Positions 9,892 to 11,195 of a stretch of DNA of 11,195 nt are shown piece by piece; the stretch's first letter is position 1; each line of letters starts with the position of its first letter. The position numbers and the translations under genes were made by a program. The stretch comes from Candidatus Kaiserbacteria bacterium RIFCSPLOWO2_01_FULL_54_13 (GTDB lineage Bacteria; Patescibacteriota; Minisyncoccia; Phycocordibacterales; UBA2100): positions 6,756 through 17,950 of the forward strand of contig MFLZ01000010.1 in assembly GCA_001781685.1 (NCBI GenBank), in the 5' to 3' direction. Below the pieces are notes generated by a model. The model did no database searches, was not told the origin of the DNA, and saw only the letters and a program-made list of their open reading frames with translations.

Positions 9892-11040
9892 CTAGATCTC
9901 CTGGAACACGGGAAGGATGTTGACAGTCGCAGTGTCCGTTAGGTTGCCACCGGGCCCGGTGCACGAGAGCGTGTAGATAGTTGCCGTCACGATCTGACGC
10001 GTAGTCTGGCCGCCTGCGGGTGACGAAAGACCGCTCCAAGAGTCACCATTCCCAGCAGTCACGGTGCAAGAGGTGACGTTTGCCGTTACCCACGTCACTT
10101 TCGTCGTCTCGCCGAGGCGCACAAGTGCCGGAGATACAGTAATGTCTCCCGTCGGCACAGGCGCCGGCACACACGCGCCTCCCGAACACAAGTAGGAACA
10201 CCTTTCAATGAATCGGGTCGTGCACGAGCTCTCCCGATAGTAGAGATCGTTCCCTGAGCAATAGTACTGCGCGGTGCAGCTCGCGGCACCGCCCACGGTA
10301 ACTACCGCCGAACACGAGAAGGAGTCCGTGGGAAATCCGAAGAGGCGGTATTGCCCGGAGTACGTGTAGGTCGTCGTTTGCGAAGGAGATACGCTAGCTG
10401 AGCCGTTCGCAGAGAGAGGCGGGATTGATCCCACGCCGGGTGTAATGGAGCCAGTAATAGTCCTCCCAGAAATCGGAACTGCAGTCCATGACAGGGTCGT
10501 GCTTTGACCTTGGGTGACTGTTGAAGGATTTCCCACAATCGTACAGTTACTCCCTGCAGGGGGTGGAGGAGATGGCGGAGGTGGAGGAGGAGGTGGACTT
10601 GTGATCGTTACCGTCACACTGCAAGAAAACGCGCCCGACTTACTGCCAGTGCCTGATAGAGTGTACGTCGTCGTCTGGGAGGGCATCACTGTAAGCAAGC
10701 CGTTTTCGTCTACCCGTACCGCGCCCGGCGATATCGTGAGAGAGCCCTCTCTTGTACCTTTTGCTGAGTTCCACGACAGATTTGTCCTCTCTCCTGGAGC
10801 AATGGATGTCGGGTCTGCGACAATAATGCAGCCGCTCGCAGGCTGTGGCGGCAAATCACACTCGCCCGCAAAATGGGGATCCGAAGGACACGATGCTGGG
10901 ACGATTGAGAGGCCCGAGGGTGATGCATCTGCGAACCGGAGCTCTGAGGAAATGAAAGATTCTTTTCCCCCGGTGCTTACACCGCTAGAAAGAACGCTCA
11001 GGAGAACAAGTGCGAAGACGAGCCACAAAAGAGAGCGCAT
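9892..11040 (-). CDS. Secreted Ig-like / Cys-rich surface protein
   Basis: From the chosen ATG the product has 382 residues. A signal peptide or anchor (MRSLLWLVFALVLLSVLSSG) is followed by two similar Ig-like beta domains (about 71-147 and 166-249). Each begins C-x-IV and contains a G-x-TTLSW-like strand (GERTNLSW, GQSTTLSW), SQTTTYTLSG/SQTTTYTYSG and a late FSCSVTV/FSCSAVV strand; the paired cysteines could form a disulfide in each. A proline-only linker (149-161) joins them. A Cys-rich module (255-290, CSGNDLYYRESSC, then CSYLCSGGACVP) and a third Ig-like domain (299-375) follow. The start at 11040 is preceded by GAAGG five bases upstream; earlier in-frame starts at 11070 and 11109 lack this. 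Modular proteins of this kind are common on CPR surfaces and probably act in adhesion or in the cell envelope. No enzymatic motif is seen. Confidence 0.85.
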   Translation of the reverse strand: MRSLLWLVFALVLLSVLSSGVSTGGKESFISSELRFADASPSGLSIVPASCPSDPHFAGECDLPPQPASGCIIVADPTSIAPGERTNLSWNSAKGTREGSLTISPGAVRVDENGLLTVMPSQTTTYTLSGTGSKSGAFSCSVTVTITSPPPPPPPPSPPPPAGSNCTIVGNPSTVTQGQSTTLSWTAVPISGRTITGSITPGVGSIPPLSANGSASVSPSQTTTYTYSGQYRLFGFPTDSFSCSAVVTVGGAASCTAQYYCSGNDLYYRESSCTTRFIERCSYLCSGGACVPAPVPTGDITVSPALVRLGETTKVTWVTANVTSCTVTAGNGDSWSGLSSPAGGQTTRQIVTATIYTLSCTGPGGNLTDTATVNILPVFQEI

Positions 11041-11082
11041 ACTAGCCTTCACACTGGCGTGAGGGTTCATAAATGCAGTCCA

Positions 11083-11088
11083 ATTATA
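11083..11088 (-). promoter_or_regulatory. TATAAT box upstream of the Ig-like protein
   Basis: A perfect TATAAT on the minus strand lies 42 bases before the chosen start. The -35 is poor (GTTGCC at 16-base spacing). Its TAA is also the stop codon of the upstream reading frame, so promoter and stop overlap. Confidence 0.55.
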
Positions 11089-11194
11089 CCCTTCCCTCAC
11101 TGGAGGCAACGAGTATGGTGTGCATATTCTTGAGAATGGAATCCTGCAGCGCGCGTATGCCTTCCCCGGCGATTTCGGGATCGTTACCCGGATA
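11084..11194 (-). CDS. C-terminal end of an unidentified gene (partial)
   Basis: An open frame of 36 residues enters from the right edge and ends with TAA at 11086-11084. The readable end (YPGNDPEIAGEGIRALQDS, then ILKNMHTILVASSEGRV) has the balanced composition and amphipathic pattern of a real protein: an acidic stretch, a helix, then a hydrophobic strand. I do not recognise the family; it is not the end of S10. A second frame is also open here, in phase with the Ig-like gene, but reads as an Arg/Cys/Pro mix and is less protein-like. Confidence 0.5.
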   Translation of the reverse strand, partial: YPGNDPEIAGEGIRALQDSILKNMHTILVASSEGRV

Positions 11195-11195
11195 A

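Noticed and set aside
10514..11062. Plus-strand open frame of 182 codons opposite the Ig-like protein
   Set aside because: Its Gly-rich segment is only the reverse of the proline linker; no Shine-Dalgarno site or recognisable domain.
11041..11109. Longer N-terminus for the Ig-like protein (TTG at 11109 or ATG at 11070)
   Set aside because: The added residues are charged or polar and would precede the signal peptide; 11109 lies upstream of the TATAAT box, and only the ATG at 11040 has a ribosome-binding site and a proper signal sequence directly after it.

Overview
The window is almost entirely a bacterial ribosomal-protein cluster on the minus strand. Read right to left it is the S10/spc order: rplC-rplD-rplW-rplB-rpsS-rplV-rpsC-rplP-rpmC-rpsQ-rplN-rplX-rplE, a break, then rpsN-rpsH-rplF-rplR-rpsE, and the first bases of one more gene at the left edge. 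Several traits together suggest a Candidate Phyla Radiation bacterium (Patescibacteria, probably Parcubacteria-like). These are r-proteins with added low-complexity tails or heads, a zinc-type S14, no rpsJ directly before rplC, and neighbouring secreted proteins with Ig-like and Cys-rich modules of the style common in that group. This placement is inference from protein style; no marker was compared with a database.

Layout. At 9406-11194 lie the 3' end of an unidentified gene, a 382-residue secreted Ig-like/Cys-rich protein and a 150-residue membrane-anchored small protein, each of the last two with a TATAAT box just before its start. At 9225-9405 lie hairpins and a good promoter for the ribosomal unit, with a short structured leader before rplC. 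From 9224 to 2782 run thirteen ribosomal-protein genes. At 2185-2781 the operon is interrupted by about 600 bp carrying a small gene on the opposite (plus) strand, with its own Shine-Dalgarno site and terminator. Back-to-back promoters there would restart transcription of the second block, rpsN to rpsE (2184-10).

The most unusual feature is in the spacers. Many gaps between the ribosomal genes are filled by short degenerate tandem repeats with a strict 7-bp period. The sequence family differs between spacers (TAGTWCG/TAGAACG, TAGCTTC, TAGGTTC, GAAAATT-like, ATGAGAA-like), but the period is the same. In rplC, rplD and rplV the repeats run into the coding sequence and write the C-terminal residues; in rplD, rplV and rplX they supply the stop codon. 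None of the ribosomal genes has a canonical Shine-Dalgarno sequence, whereas the inserted plus-strand gene and the Ig-like protein do.

Functionally, the cluster supplies most of the conserved core of both ribosomal subunits. The interruption splits it into two probable transcription units, and the intruding 78-residue protein shares a divergent promoter region with the second one.
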